A stretch of 64,000 bases of DNA from positions 186,001 to 250,000 of the forward strand of contig CAVVEG010000018.1 in NCBI GenBank assembly GCA_963747255.1. Reading direction: 5' to 3'. The notes below the pieces were generated by a model. The model did no database searches. It was given only the letters and a program-made list of their open reading frames with translations, and was not told where the DNA came from. Shown one piece after another: positions 19,154 to 28,231 of the stretch (positions within the stretch are counted from its first letter, which is position 1; the number at the start of each line of letters is the position of its first letter). The position numbers and the translations under genes are program-made. This stretch comes from CAIYRG01 sp963747255. GTDB taxonomy: Bacteria; Pseudomonadota; Alphaproteobacteria; Micropepsales; Micropepsaceae.

Positions 19154-21067
19154 ATGTCTTCTTATGGTTATGGCGGCAGATCGCTGAAGGATGCCGGCTA
19201 CAGCAACGCCCCCCCGAGCTTTCAGCCGCTGATCAGGTTGATGCCCTATCTTTGGCCGCCCGGGCGTCCAGACCTGAAATGGCGTGTCGTGGTCTCGATC
19301 GTGTTCCTCGTCCTTGCACCGGTCGTTACGGTGATCTCGCCGTATTTCTTCGGGCTTGCTGTCGATCGCCTACAAGGGCGGCCACAGGATATTGCGATCG
19401 CGGTCCCGCTTGCGCTGATTGCGGCCTACGGGATCGCGCGCATTCTGATGCAGGCGCTCGCGCAGTTGCGCGACGGGGTTTTCGCCAAGGTTTGCTACCA
19501 CGCGCTGCGCGTCATAGCGGTTGAAACATTCCATCATCTGCATGCGCTTTCGCTCCGGTTTCATCTGGAGCGCAGAACCGGCGGCCTGTCACGCATCATC
19601 GATCGGGGAACCAAGGCGATCGATCGCCTGCTGACGCTGGCGATTTTCAATATTTTTCCCACGATCCTGCAGCTGATATTCATCTGTGCACTGATGCTGT
19701 GGCGGCTGAATGCGTGGTTCGTCCTCGCGACTGCGCTGATGATTGCGGCTTATATGCAGTTCACTTTCATGGTGACCCGCTGGCGCATGCATATCCGCCG
19801 GGCCATGAACGATTCCGACAATGAAGCCAACACCAAGGCGGTTGACAGTCTGCTGAATTACGAGACGGTGAAGTATTTCAACGCCGAGGCGCACGAAGAG
19901 GCGCGTTTCGATCCGTCGATGGAGAAATATGCGCGCGCCTCCATCATCACACAGACTTCGCTTTCAGTATTGAACACGGGGCAGGGCGTCATTGCCTCCC
20001 TGGGACTTGTCGCCGTGATGGCACTTGCCGCGATTGGTGTGAAGGACGGGAATCTGACGATCGGCGATCTGGTGATGGCAAACGGGCTTCTGATCCAGCT
20101 TTTCATTCCGCTGAATCTCCTGGGCACCGTCTATCGCGACATTTCGCAGGGTCTCATCGACATGGAAACCATGTTCGCGCTCCTGAACCGGCCGCAGGAG
20201 GTCCAGGACAAGCCCGGCGCCAAACCGCTGCAGGTGATCAACGGCGAGATTCGTTTCGACAATGTCGTGTTCGCATATGAGCCGGATCGCACGATTCTCA
20301 AGGGCATCAGTTTTCGAGTACCCGCAGGCAAGACTGTGGCGGTGGTCGGCCCGACTGGCGCCGGCAAGTCGACGATCTCACGGATTCTGTACCGGTTTTA
20401 CGACATCCAGTCGGGGAATGTGACCATCGACGGACAGGATATCCGGGATGTGAAGCAGGACTCGCTTCGCGCGGCGATTGGGATCGTGCCGCAGGATACC
20501 GTTCTGTTCAACGACACCATCCGGTACAATATCGCCTACGGCCGGATCGGTGCGAGCGACGATGAAGTGCTGGAGGCCGCGCGCCTGGCGCAGATCGATC
20601 CCATTATCCGGGAACTTCCCGCCGGATATGAAAGTACGGTCGGAGAGCGTGGACTGAAATTGTCCGGCGGGGAGAAGCAACGCGTGGCAATCGCGCGAAC
20701 TCTGCTCAAGAATCCGCCGATCCTGTTGCTGGATGAGGCAACCTCGGCTCTCGATACGCATACGGAGCGGGAAATCCAGTCATCGCTCAAGCTCGTTTCC
20801 GCCAACCGCACAACGCTGGTGATCGCCCATAGGCTATCGACCATCATTGATGCAGACGAAATTCTCGTCCTGGACAAGGGCAGAATTGTGGAACGAGGCA
20901 GGCACGCAGAGTTGGTCGCGCGGAGCGGCGCTTATGCTGCGATGTGGAACCGCCAAAAAGAGGCCGCCGAGGTCCGAGAGCGGCTGCAGGCTGTTGAAGG
21001 AGATCCGGAAAATCTGCGCGGCGTACGCCAGGAACCGGCCCCCCGGATTGCAGGCGCCGCAGAGTAG
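19154..21067 (+). CDS. Atm1/HMT1-type ABC exporter (permease-ATPase half transporter)
   Basis: A 637-residue half transporter. Residues about 40-340 hold six membrane helices; the nucleotide-binding domain has Walker A GPTGAGKST, Q-loop VPQDTVLFNDTIRYNIAYG, signature LSGGEKQR, Walker B ILLLDEATSALD and the H-loop IAHRLSTI. The sequence style, especially NDTIRYNIAYGR, matches Atm1/ABCB7-type exporters of glutathione-linked sulfur or metal compounds common in alphaproteobacteria. It works as a homodimer. It sits alone between the LOG gene and a convergent cold-shock gene. Confidence 0.93.
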   Translation: MSSYGYGGRSLKDAGYSNAPPSFQPLIRLMPYLWPPGRPDLKWRVVVSIVFLVLAPVVTVISPYFFGLAVDRLQGRPQDIAIAVPLALIAAYGIARILMQALAQLRDGVFAKVCYHALRVIAVETFHHLHALSLRFHLERRTGGLSRIIDRGTKAIDRLLTLAIFNIFPTILQLIFICALMLWRLNAWFVLATALMIAAYMQFTFMVTRWRMHIRRAMNDSDNEANTKAVDSLLNYETVKYFNAEAHEEARFDPSMEKYARASIITQTSLSVLNTGQGVIASLGLVAVMALAAIGVKDGNLTIGDLVMANGLLIQLFIPLNLLGTVYRDISQGLIDMETMFALLNRPQEVQDKPGAKPLQVINGEIRFDNVVFAYEPDRTILKGISFRVPAGKTVAVVGPTGAGKSTISRILYRFYDIQSGNVTIDGQDIRDVKQDSLRAAIGIVPQDTVLFNDTIRYNIAYGRIGASDDEVLEAARLAQIDPIIRELPAGYESTVGERGLKLSGGEKQRVAIARTLLKNPPILLLDEATSALDTHTEREIQSSLKLVSANRTTLVIAHRLSTIIDADEILVLDKGRIVERGRHAELVARSGAYAAMWNRQKEAAEVRERLQAVEGDPENLRGVRQEPAPRIAGAAE

Positions 21068-21092
21068 GGAGGTGATTGACCGCTGGAACTGG

Positions 21093-21617
21093 CTAAGCCA
21101 GTTCGATGCGATCCACCTCGACGCCCTTCATGCCCTGACGGGTTGAAAAGCGCACTTTCTGTTCGGGTACCAGGCTGGACAGGCCGGAGCGCCTGAGCGC
21201 GCTGGCATGGACATACACATCGGCGCCCCCGGATTCCGGAACGACAAACCCGAAGCCCTTTTGTTCATTAAAAAACTTCACGTGCCCTTCGCCCATTGCG
21301 CCCGACGCGTCACGCGATCCTCGCTGCGGGCGGGGACCGGGCCGAACCGGTTGTGAATCCCCTTGCGGAGCATCGACCCGGTGAACGTGGGTGACCTGCA
21401 TCCCGCGTTGACCCTGTGCGACGTCGCACAAAACGGTGGCGCCCTGCGGCAGATCAGGGGACGGAAGACTGGCCAGGGCGGACGCGTGACAAAACGCGTC
21501 CGAGCCATCTTCCAATGTCACAAACCCAAATCCCTTCGTTGAATTAAACCATTTTACGGTCGCGCGCTGTGGTCCGGGCGCGGACCGATAACCCGATTGA
21601 TCAAAATGTGCCACCAT
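21093..21617 (-). CDS. Double cold-shock-domain protein
   Basis: A 174-residue RNA/ssDNA-binding protein with two CspA-type domains joined by a basic, Gly/Arg/Pro-rich linker. Domain 1 has ATVKWFNSTKGFGFVTLEDG and domain 2 has HVKFFNEQKGFGFVVPESG; the second RNP patches are DAFCHASAL and DVYVHASAL. This tandem form is common in alphaproteobacteria. The start is uncertain: ATG 21617 is used, but the ribosome site is weak and an in-frame ATG at 21695 would add 26 residues. It converges with the Atm1-type gene. Confidence 0.88.
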   Translation of the reverse strand: MVAHFDQSGYRSAPGPQRATVKWFNSTKGFGFVTLEDGSDAFCHASALASLPSPDLPQGATVLCDVAQGQRGMQVTHVHRVDAPQGDSQPVRPGPRPQRGSRDASGAMGEGHVKFFNEQKGFGFVVPESGGADVYVHASALRRSGLSSLVPEQKVRFSTRQGMKGVEVDRIELA

Positions 21618-21876
21618 GTGCCGATGCGCTTGACGCCCTGCCCCTGAAATATCCCAACCGGCAGCATTTTGCTCCCGATCCGGCCCATGCGGCAAGATGG
21701 TGCTTGCTTTTTCCTCTTCCCTTCTTTCCGACCATTACGGGTAGAGAGCGCCCCCGACCGCCTCTTTTTTTCACCACAGGCTGGTGTTATATTTCTGCCA
21801 TATCGAAATCGTGATCGGCGCGGAATCGTTCTGTCGCCGAACGATCTGGTGGAAGCCGCACGACGAGGAGACGCAG

Positions 21877-22272
21877 ATGAAGTTAAGAGCACTTGGTCTC
21901 GCAGGGGCAGCGATCGCGATGTACTCGATCCCCGCTCTTGCGCACCATTCCTTTGCCATGTTCGACGCCGAAAAGAAGGTGACGCTCGAAGGCACGGTGA
22001 AAGAATTCCAGTGGACAAATCCGCATAGCTGGATTCTGATGAACGTCAATGGTGAACAGTGGGCCATCGAAATGGGCGCCCCCGGTGGTCTGGCACGTCA
22101 GGGCTGGATCCCAAAGACCCTCACCCCCGGCATGAAAGTGACGGCCGTCATTCATCCGCTTAAGGATGGCACGCATGGTGGCCAGTTCATGGCTGTGACA
22201 CTTCCCGATGGCTCGACGAAGGGCAACCCGAACGGGGCCGCCAACGCCAACGCCGGCGGCGGCGGGAACTGA
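21877..22272 (+). CDS. DUF6152 family exported protein
   Basis: A 131-residue protein with a signal peptide ending in ALAHHSFA. The HHSFAMFDAEKKVTLEGTVK and FQWTNPHSWILMNV motifs define the DUF6152 family, small exported proteins with a beta fold whose function is unknown. The C-terminus is low-complexity (Asn, Ala, Gly). ATG 21877 follows GAGGAG. It is followed by a strong hairpin at 22289-22315, suggesting a single-gene transcript. Confidence 0.85.
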   Translation: MKLRALGLAGAAIAMYSIPALAHHSFAMFDAEKKVTLEGTVKEFQWTNPHSWILMNVNGEQWAIEMGAPGGLARQGWIPKTLTPGMKVTAVIHPLKDGTHGGQFMAVTLPDGSTKGNPNGAANANAGGGGN

Positions 22273-22288
22273 TCGGAAGTAAGTTTCA

Positions 22289-22315
22289 GTGCCCACCGGC
22301 TGTTCCGGTGGGCAC
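22289..22315. terminator. Hairpin after the DUF6152 gene
   Basis: A perfect 11-bp stem, GTGCCCACCGG and CCGGTGGGCAC, around a five-base loop, 16 bp after the DUF6152 stop. There is no T run on either side, so it is either a weak intrinsic terminator or an mRNA 3'-end stabiliser. The rest of 22316-22515 shows no gene. Confidence 0.5.
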
Positions 22316-22515
22316 CTCGTACTGATGCTAATTGCCTGTTCCGGAGAACAGTGCAATCGGAGTTGTTTCCCGAACGGCGATGCCAATCGCAAGCCGGGTG
22401 AATCTTCAATGGTTTCTGTCGTGTGGGCCGGGGAGGCGAAGACTGCTTCGTCTCCCCGCGAGCCTTTATTGGGCTTGCTGTCCCGCTGGTTACTTGTGCC
22501 GGGCCAAGGTCAAGA

Positions 22516-23667
22516 ATGCAGCCCTTAACAGAAATCGTCATCCTCGAATTCGCCAATTATGTCAGCGGACCCTACGCGGGAATGATGCTCGCGGATTTTG
22601 GCGCGGAAGTGATCAAGATCGAATCGCCTGGTGGAGGCGATCCATTTCGCGGCTGGGGCGCGGCCGATTACAGCGCGACATTTGGGTCGGTAAACCGTAA
22701 CAAAAAAAGCGTAATCCTGGATCTGAAGACGCAGGAGGGGCAATCCGCGGCATTCGCACTTGCAATGCGCGCGGACGTTTTAATCGAGAATTACCGCCCG
22801 GGCGCAATGGACCGGCTGGGTTTGGGCTATGCCTCCCTGAAAGAGGTCAATCCCCGGCTGATTTACGTGTCGATCACCGGATTTGGACCGTCAGGACCGT
22901 ATGCGGAACGCGCTGGCTATGACACCGTCGGGCAGGCGATGAGCGGTTTGCTTAGCGTTCTTACGAATCCTGGCGATCCCGAGCCGATGGGTATTTCACT
23001 TTCGGACCATCTCACCGGGATGATGGCGGCGTACGGGACGCTGGGCGCATTGATGGCACGCGAAAAAACGGGGCGCGGTCAGCGGGTGGAGACCTCGTTG
23101 CTTGCAGCCACGATCGCATTTCTCGGAGAAAACGCTGCCCGGTTCTTTGAAACGGGGAACCGCCCAACCCGCGAGACGCGCGCCCGTTCGGCCCAGGTCT
23201 ATGCTTTTACCGATCTGAATGGCCGGGGCTTCGTCATTCATCTCTCTTCGCCGGCAAAGTTCTGGAAGGGCCTCACTCTCGCGACTGGACGTCCGGAGTG
23301 GCAGGACGATCCGTTATTCAGAACAAAAAAGGACAGACAGCAAAATTACCGCGTTCTGCACGGCTCCCTTGCGGCAATCTTCCGAACGCGGGAGAGAGAA
23401 CACTGGCTTGGGCTGCTTCGCGAGTTCGATGTGCCCAGTGCCCCTATTTATACGCTGGACGAAGTGTTTGCCGATCCGCAAGTGAAACATCTCGGGCTAA
23501 AACGAGAGCTGCCCCATCCGAAGATCGGGCATGTTTCACTGGTCGGAGGAGGCGTGAGTTTAAGCGAAACGCCGGCAGAAATCCGCAGCGTGGCTCCGGA
23601 TTATGGGCAGCACACGGACGAGATTCTCGCGCGCCTGGCAGGGCAATCGCGCGGCACTGAATCGTGA
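22516..23667 (+). CDS. Family III (CaiB/BaiF) CoA-transferase
   Basis: A 383-residue cytoplasmic enzyme that transfers CoA between carboxylic acids. It starts VILEFANYVSGPYAGMMLADFGAEVIKIE, the standard family opening, and carries the catalytic aspartate region in NRNKKSVILDLKT and RADVLIENYRPGAMDRLGLG, near residues 100-115. ATG 22516 follows AAGG. Its stop overlaps the next gene's start (GTGATG), so it is coupled with the thiolase-like and DUF35 genes. It probably activates the acid substrate of this cluster. Confidence 0.92.
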   Translation: MQPLTEIVILEFANYVSGPYAGMMLADFGAEVIKIESPGGGDPFRGWGAADYSATFGSVNRNKKSVILDLKTQEGQSAAFALAMRADVLIENYRPGAMDRLGLGYASLKEVNPRLIYVSITGFGPSGPYAERAGYDTVGQAMSGLLSVLTNPGDPEPMGISLSDHLTGMMAAYGTLGALMAREKTGRGQRVETSLLAATIAFLGENAARFFETGNRPTRETRARSAQVYAFTDLNGRGFVIHLSSPAKFWKGLTLATGRPEWQDDPLFRTKKDRQQNYRVLHGSLAAIFRTREREHWLGLLREFDVPSAPIYTLDEVFADPQVKHLGLKRELPHPKIGHVSLVGGGVSLSETPAEIRSVAPDYGQHTDEILARLAGQSRGTES

Positions 23668-24845
23668 TGGTGGGCGAAACCGGCCTTCGCAACCGCTACG
23701 CGATCGTCGGCGTCGGCCATAGCAGAATTGGTCAAGTCCCCGACGTTTCCAGCCTCGATCTTCTTTCGGAAGCGGTTGCGAATGCACTGAACGACGCAGG
23801 ACTCGGTCTGGCTGAAGTAGACGGCCTGATTACGCGCGGACCGGACGACGCCTACTGCCATCATCAGCAGATCGGCGAGCGTCTGGGGATCAATGCGCGC
23901 TTTTCCACTTCCCTGGATAATGGCGGAGCCAGCCAGATTCTCGCCGTTATTCTCGCCGCGATGGCGATTGAAGCTGGTCTGGCCCGGACAGTCATTTGTG
24001 GATATGGCCGTAACGCCTGGTCGCGCACTCACGTTTCCAGGGAGGCGCGAATCAAAAATCAGACGCGCCCAGATACCCAACATGATCAGGAATTTGGCCC
24101 CGAATACGGCTATTTCGGCGCTGTGGCGGCACATGCTTTCGGTGCACAACGCCATATGCACGAGTTTGGCACCACACGCGAGGATTTCGCGGAAATCGCG
24201 ATGGCGTTTCGCGAACATGCCGTTAGAAACCCGCACGCTCAGCTCAGGAAGCCGCTGTCCCTCGATGATTATTTCAACGCCCGGCTAATCGTCTCGCCAT
24301 TCGGTTTGCATGATTGCTCGCTGCGCAGCGATGGGGCAGGGGCGGTGGTTGTGACTTCGGCCGAACGCGCCCGTGACATGAAATCAAACCGGGTGATGAT
24401 CCGCGGATTTGGCAGCCATAACAACCTGACCGGCTGGTTCGCCGGCGAAAACATGATTCGAACAGCCGCCATCCGGAGCGGTCAAGCAGCTTTCCATATG
24501 GCGGGAATTGGTCCTGGGGATGTGGATACCGCTCAGCTCTACGACTGCTTCACCTACATGGTTCTGGTTCAACTGGAAGACTACGGCTTCTGTAAAAAAG
24601 GCGAAGGCGGTCCCTTCGTCCGCAGCGGCGCACTTCGACTTGGCGGACGGCTTCCGGCCAACACGTCGGGTGGACAGCTTTCGGAGGCTCACGTTGAAGG
24701 CATGCTGCAGATTGTCGAAGCTGTGCGGCAACTCCGCCGCGAATACCCGGCGGAGCGCCAGGTCGAAGGCGCAGAGATCGCATTGGTTTCGGGACACGGC
24801 GGAAATCAGGTTTGCCATTCCAGCCTGATTCTGCAGCGGGACTGA
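23664..24845 (+). CDS. Thiolase-like protein lacking the nucleophilic cysteine (SCP-x/Ltp2-like)
   Basis: A 393-residue thiolase-fold protein. It opens RYAIVGVGHSRIG and ends SGHGGNQVCHSSLILQ. At the site of the nucleophilic Cys of true thiolases (NNxCATG type) it reads DNGGASQIL (residues 84-92), so Gly replaces Cys. SGGQLSEAHVEG keeps the usual second-half motif, and LYDCFTYMVL, near residue 292, has a Tyr where steroid-aldolase Ltp2 has an active-site Tyr. Together with the DUF35 gene just downstream, this suggests a CoA-ester retro-aldolase rather than a ketothiolase; that function is inferred. The start GTG 23664 overlaps the CoA-transferase stop. Confidence 0.85.
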   Translation: MMVGETGLRNRYAIVGVGHSRIGQVPDVSSLDLLSEAVANALNDAGLGLAEVDGLITRGPDDAYCHHQQIGERLGINARFSTSLDNGGASQILAVILAAMAIEAGLARTVICGYGRNAWSRTHVSREARIKNQTRPDTQHDQEFGPEYGYFGAVAAHAFGAQRHMHEFGTTREDFAEIAMAFREHAVRNPHAQLRKPLSLDDYFNARLIVSPFGLHDCSLRSDGAGAVVVTSAERARDMKSNRVMIRGFGSHNNLTGWFAGENMIRTAAIRSGQAAFHMAGIGPGDVDTAQLYDCFTYMVLVQLEDYGFCKKGEGGPFVRSGALRLGGRLPANTSGGQLSEAHVEGMLQIVEAVRQLRREYPAERQVEGAEIALVSGHGGNQVCHSSLILQRD

Positions 24846-24849
24846 AGCG

Positions 24850-25263
24850 ATGAATAATTCGCACATCGCAAAGCCCGCACCCCGACCATCGGCTGAGTCG
24901 CTTGAGTTCTGGGAAGGCGCAAAAGAGAAGAAGCTTGTCCTGCAAAATTGCCGGTCGTGCGGTCAGTTCTGGTTTCCACCTTCGGCACGCTGCCGGCATT
25001 GCCTCTCACCGGATTTTAGCTGGCGGCAGGTCTCCGGCGAAGGGCGCATTTACAGCTTTGTCGTGTATCACCGGCTGTACCATCCGGCGTTCGAGGGCGA
25101 TTTGCCCTATGTTGTCGGGATAGTGGAACTGCGCGAAGGGCCACGTCTGTTGACCAACATCGTCGGTATGCCGTGGCAGCAAGTACAGTGCGACCTGCCG
25201 GTTCAGGTCACATTCGAGGACGACGGGCGTGGCAACGTGATTCCGAAGTTCATGCGCAAGTGA
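24850..25263 (+). CDS. DUF35 / Zn-ribbon OB-fold acyl-CoA-associated protein
   Basis: A 137-residue protein. Cysteines C34, C37, C48 and C51 (CRSCGQFWFPPSARCRHC) form the rubredoxin-like zinc ribbon; the remainder, from GRIYSFVVYHRLYH to VQVTFEDDGRG, is an OB fold that binds acyl-CoA. DUF35 partners form heteromers with thiolase-like proteins such as Ltp2-ChsH2 in steroid side-chain cleavage. It starts 4 bp after the thiolase-like gene and must be cotranscribed with it. Confidence 0.93.
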   Translation: MNNSHIAKPAPRPSAESLEFWEGAKEKKLVLQNCRSCGQFWFPPSARCRHCLSPDFSWRQVSGEGRIYSFVVYHRLYHPAFEGDLPYVVGIVELREGPRLLTNIVGMPWQQVQCDLPVQVTFEDDGRGNVIPKFMRK

Positions 25264-25326
25264 GCCGTCGGCAGTCCCGCGTAAACCGCGGAATATGGCC
25301 GACCGCATGAAACAGATTCACCAGGG

Positions 25327-27060
25327 ATGCGAGTGTCCCACGTGACAGAGACGCCTGCGGATATGACAGTTCGAACCGTTCATCCGGCGAGATTCTCCCC
25401 GCTCGTTCTGATTCTGATATTCGTTCTCGCGTTGCTCATACTGCCGCCCGTCATCTATCTCGTTCGGTCGAGTTTGCAGGAGACGAATTTCGACGGCTCG
25501 TTTGGCGCAATCACATTGCGGTACTATGGCGAACTCTTTGAAACGGACCGGCTGGTAACGGTCATAGTGAATTCCGTCGCATATGCGGGCGGTTCCGCGC
25601 TGCTCGCGCTCTTGCTTGGGGGCGCGCAGGCCTGGATTGTCGAACGGACCGATACGCCTTTGCGCGGATTGGTAATGATCGTGTCGATCGTATCGCTCGG
25701 AATACCGAGCGTGCTTTACACGATTGCCTTTCTTCTGCTGCTTGGCAAAACCGGTCCGGTCAATCAGTTCGTGATGTGGATCACGCACGCGGCGATCCCG
25801 CCGTTCAACGTGTATTCTCTCGGCGGCATGATCCTGATCCAGGGGATCGAATATACGCCACTTTGTTTTCTGCTGCTTTCGTCGCTATTCCGCGCCACCG
25901 ATGCGGCCTACGAGGAAGCATCCATGATCTCCGGCGCCGGGATCGCACAAACCTTTCGCAGGATTACGCTACGACTGGCAATTCCCGGAATCGCAGCGCT
26001 TCTGATTCTGGTTTTTATTCGAGCTTTTGAGGCATTCGAAACCCCCGCATTGGTTGGATTACCCGGCCGCGTCCATGTGATGACAAACGATATTTACCAG
26101 ACAATGCTGGAAATCCCGCCCAATTATGGAGAGGCATCGGCGTTTGCCGTCATCATGCTTGTCATCATGGCGCTTCTGCTGCGTCTGTACGGCAATTTTT
26201 CCCGCCACGCCGAAAAGTACCAGACAATTGGCGGAAAGGGGTTCCGTCCGCGTGTAATTCCGATCGGATATTGGCGCTGGCTCGCGGCGGCCATTCTTGT
26301 TGCAATGTTTCTGGTTCTTATCTTTTTCCCGGTTGCGATCACTCTTTGGGTGGCGCTCGTTCCGTATTATGACGGTGTGAATGCCGCTGCGTTCAGCCGC
26401 TTTTCCATGGACAACTTCCGAACGGTTCTTTTTGAAACCTCGTTTACGTCCGCTGTCGTCAACACCTTTGTGCTGGCGATTGCGACGGCAAGCCTGGTTG
26501 CGGCATTCACGACGATGTCCGCCTGGCTCGCCGTGCGCCGCCGTCCGGGGGGCTGGCTGCTGGACCAATTGGCAAGCGCTCCTTTGGTGTTTCCGGCGAT
26601 CGTGCTTGCGGTTGCCTATCTGCAATTTGTGCTGAATGTTCCACTGGCGCTCTATGGAACACTGCTGTCGATCATACTTGCTTCGGTTGTGCAGTTCATG
26701 CCTTTCGGCATGCGTTATTCCTATGCAGGTATTTTGCAGATCAATCGCGAACTGGAAGAAGTTTCGGCTGTATCGGGTGCGCGGACCGGGACAACGTTTT
26801 TCAGGGTCGTAGTGCCGCTTGCCGCACCCGCCGTGATCACGTGCTGGCTTTTTGTGTTTCTGATGGTTTCGAAGGCTGTTTCGATTCCACTTCTGCTCTC
26901 CGGACCAAATTCGCAGGTTGTTTCGGTGGCTATGTTTGACATGTGGCAAAACGGGGTGGCGCCGGAGCTTGCGGCACTTGGCATCATCTGGACGGCCATC
27001 ATGACCGTCGTGAGCACCGGTTTTTTTGCTGTATCGCGGCGCTACGCATTATCTGTGTAA
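25327..27060 (+). CDS. Fe(III)/spermidine-type ABC transporter permease (two permease domains)
   Basis: A 577-residue membrane protein with a duplicated permease domain. The two cytoplasmic EAA loops read EEASMISGAGIAQTFRRITL (first half) and EEVSAVSGARTGTTFFRVVV (second half), each followed by a conserved PxxxPG-like turn. This arrangement matches FbpB/SfuB/AfuB-type iron or phosphonate permeases. ATG 25327 was used; an ATG at 25363 is possible. A periplasmic binding protein faces it on the other strand (27072-28193), but no ATPase gene is nearby. Confidence 0.88.
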   Translation: MRVSHVTETPADMTVRTVHPARFSPLVLILIFVLALLILPPVIYLVRSSLQETNFDGSFGAITLRYYGELFETDRLVTVIVNSVAYAGGSALLALLLGGAQAWIVERTDTPLRGLVMIVSIVSLGIPSVLYTIAFLLLLGKTGPVNQFVMWITHAAIPPFNVYSLGGMILIQGIEYTPLCFLLLSSLFRATDAAYEEASMISGAGIAQTFRRITLRLAIPGIAALLILVFIRAFEAFETPALVGLPGRVHVMTNDIYQTMLEIPPNYGEASAFAVIMLVIMALLLRLYGNFSRHAEKYQTIGGKGFRPRVIPIGYWRWLAAAILVAMFLVLIFFPVAITLWVALVPYYDGVNAAAFSRFSMDNFRTVLFETSFTSAVVNTFVLAIATASLVAAFTTMSAWLAVRRRPGGWLLDQLASAPLVFPAIVLAVAYLQFVLNVPLALYGTLLSIILASVVQFMPFGMRYSYAGILQINRELEEVSAVSGARTGTTFFRVVVPLAAPAVITCWLFVFLMVSKAVSIPLLLSGPNSQVVSVAMFDMWQNGVAPELAALGIIWTAIMTVVSTGFFAVSRRYALSV

Positions 27061-27071
27061 CTGCCCGATCT

Positions 27072-28193
27072 TCAAACGAAGTATTTTCGCAGCAATGCTT
27101 CCACGCTGGCATGAGTGTCGTAGAGCACTAAATCCGTGATGAAGTTTTCCTTTAATCCGGAAATCCGTGGGCTGACCGCCTGCAGTTGTTTCAGCGGCTG
27201 AACTCTTGCGTTCACCGGAAAATATTCTGCGTCTCGGAGGACCGTCTGGCCTTCGGAGGAAAGCATGTAATCAATAAACAGCATCGATGCATGCGGATGT
27301 CGGGTACCTCTTGGAATCATGATGCTGGCGACCGTAGCCGGAACCGGCTGCAATGGCTGAGCCGCGATCGGAGCTCCCTTTCCGGCAGCAATGACCGGAA
27401 GATGTTCTGCCGTTGTCAGGGTAATGGCGTATTCCCCTTCTATCACGCGGTCGATCAGAGCCTGTGCGCTACCCGAAAACCCTACGACATTCTGTGCAGC
27501 AAGCGCCCGCAGGAATGCTTCGCCCTTTGGGTAGCCCATGGTCAGGAGAATATTCGCAATAAACATATGTGCGCCGGAATCCGAGCCCACCCTCCATGCC
27601 AACCGGTTTTTCCATTTGGGCAGCAATAGATCGGAAAAGGCCCTGGGTTGCGTTCCGGGCGGGACAATGCGCGTGTTGTAGGCCGTTCCGTAATAGGAGA
27701 ATCGCGTTGCCGCAGTCAGGCCGGTCTTGTCCCTGTACTCGGCGGGCGTGTCATTTGCGAACGGGGTGGTGAAGTTCTGAAGCAGACCGCTCTTCATGAA
27801 CAGCGGCGCGAGTTCGCTGCCTTCCAGCAGATCGCCGACCGGGGGGCCGGCACGAAGTTCTGCCAGAGTCTTTTGCGCGATATTGACTTCCGTCCCGCGC
27901 CAGGTCTCCGCCGCGATGAAAGGATATTTCTTCCCGAATGCCTCTACGATCGCCCTCAGGCCCAGATTGGGTATCAACGATGAGTAAAATGTCAGGCGAC
28001 TTTCTCGCCGGGCTCCCGCTTCCAGAAATGCCTGACGATCGGAGCCCACATAATTGAAGGGAGATGGAGGCGCCGTCGCGTTTGCGCGCCCGCACGCAAT
28101 GCAGAAGCCCGCTGCGATGGGTGCAAGAGATCTTCGGCTCAGCGGGGCGGACAAGGTTTCAAGATCCGGCTTCTTCGGTATGCTGCCGATCAT
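27072..28193 (-). CDS. ABC transporter extracellular solute-binding protein
   Basis: A 373-residue exported binding protein. An N-terminal leader with RRSLAPIAAGFCIACGRANA, possibly Tat or Sec targeted, precedes a type II periplasmic-binding fold: LTFYSSL, then PVGDLLEGSELAPLF, YNTRIVPPG, KWKNRLAW and a C-terminal SSEGQTVLRDAEYFPVN. This matches Fe(III)-binding-protein-type (AfuA/FbpA-like) receptors. It converges with the permease gene, with an 11-bp gap, which suggests a joint function despite opposite strands. The real ligand may be iron, a carboxylate or an organic acid. Confidence 0.85.
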   Translation of the reverse strand: MIGSIPKKPDLETLSAPLSRRSLAPIAAGFCIACGRANATAPPSPFNYVGSDRQAFLEAGARRESRLTFYSSLIPNLGLRAIVEAFGKKYPFIAAETWRGTEVNIAQKTLAELRAGPPVGDLLEGSELAPLFMKSGLLQNFTTPFANDTPAEYRDKTGLTAATRFSYYGTAYNTRIVPPGTQPRAFSDLLLPKWKNRLAWRVGSDSGAHMFIANILLTMGYPKGEAFLRALAAQNVVGFSGSAQALIDRVIEGEYAITLTTAEHLPVIAAGKGAPIAAQPLQPVPATVASIMIPRGTRHPHASMLFIDYMLSSEGQTVLRDAEYFPVNARVQPLKQLQAVSPRISGLKENFITDLVLYDTHASVEALLRKYFV

Positions 28194-28231
28194 ACCGGCA
28201 GCACGCGCAGAAGGTCACGGGAAAGCTGCAA

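Noticed and set aside
21084..21102. Inverted repeat GAACTGGCT/AGCCAGTTC as a terminator between the exporter and the cold-shock gene
   Set aside because: The loop is one base long, there is no T run on either strand, and it overlaps the end of the cold-shock coding sequence.
26059..26949. Long minus-strand frame opposite the ABC permease
   Set aside because: Rich in Arg, His and Gln with no family likeness; typical shadow of a membrane-protein gene.
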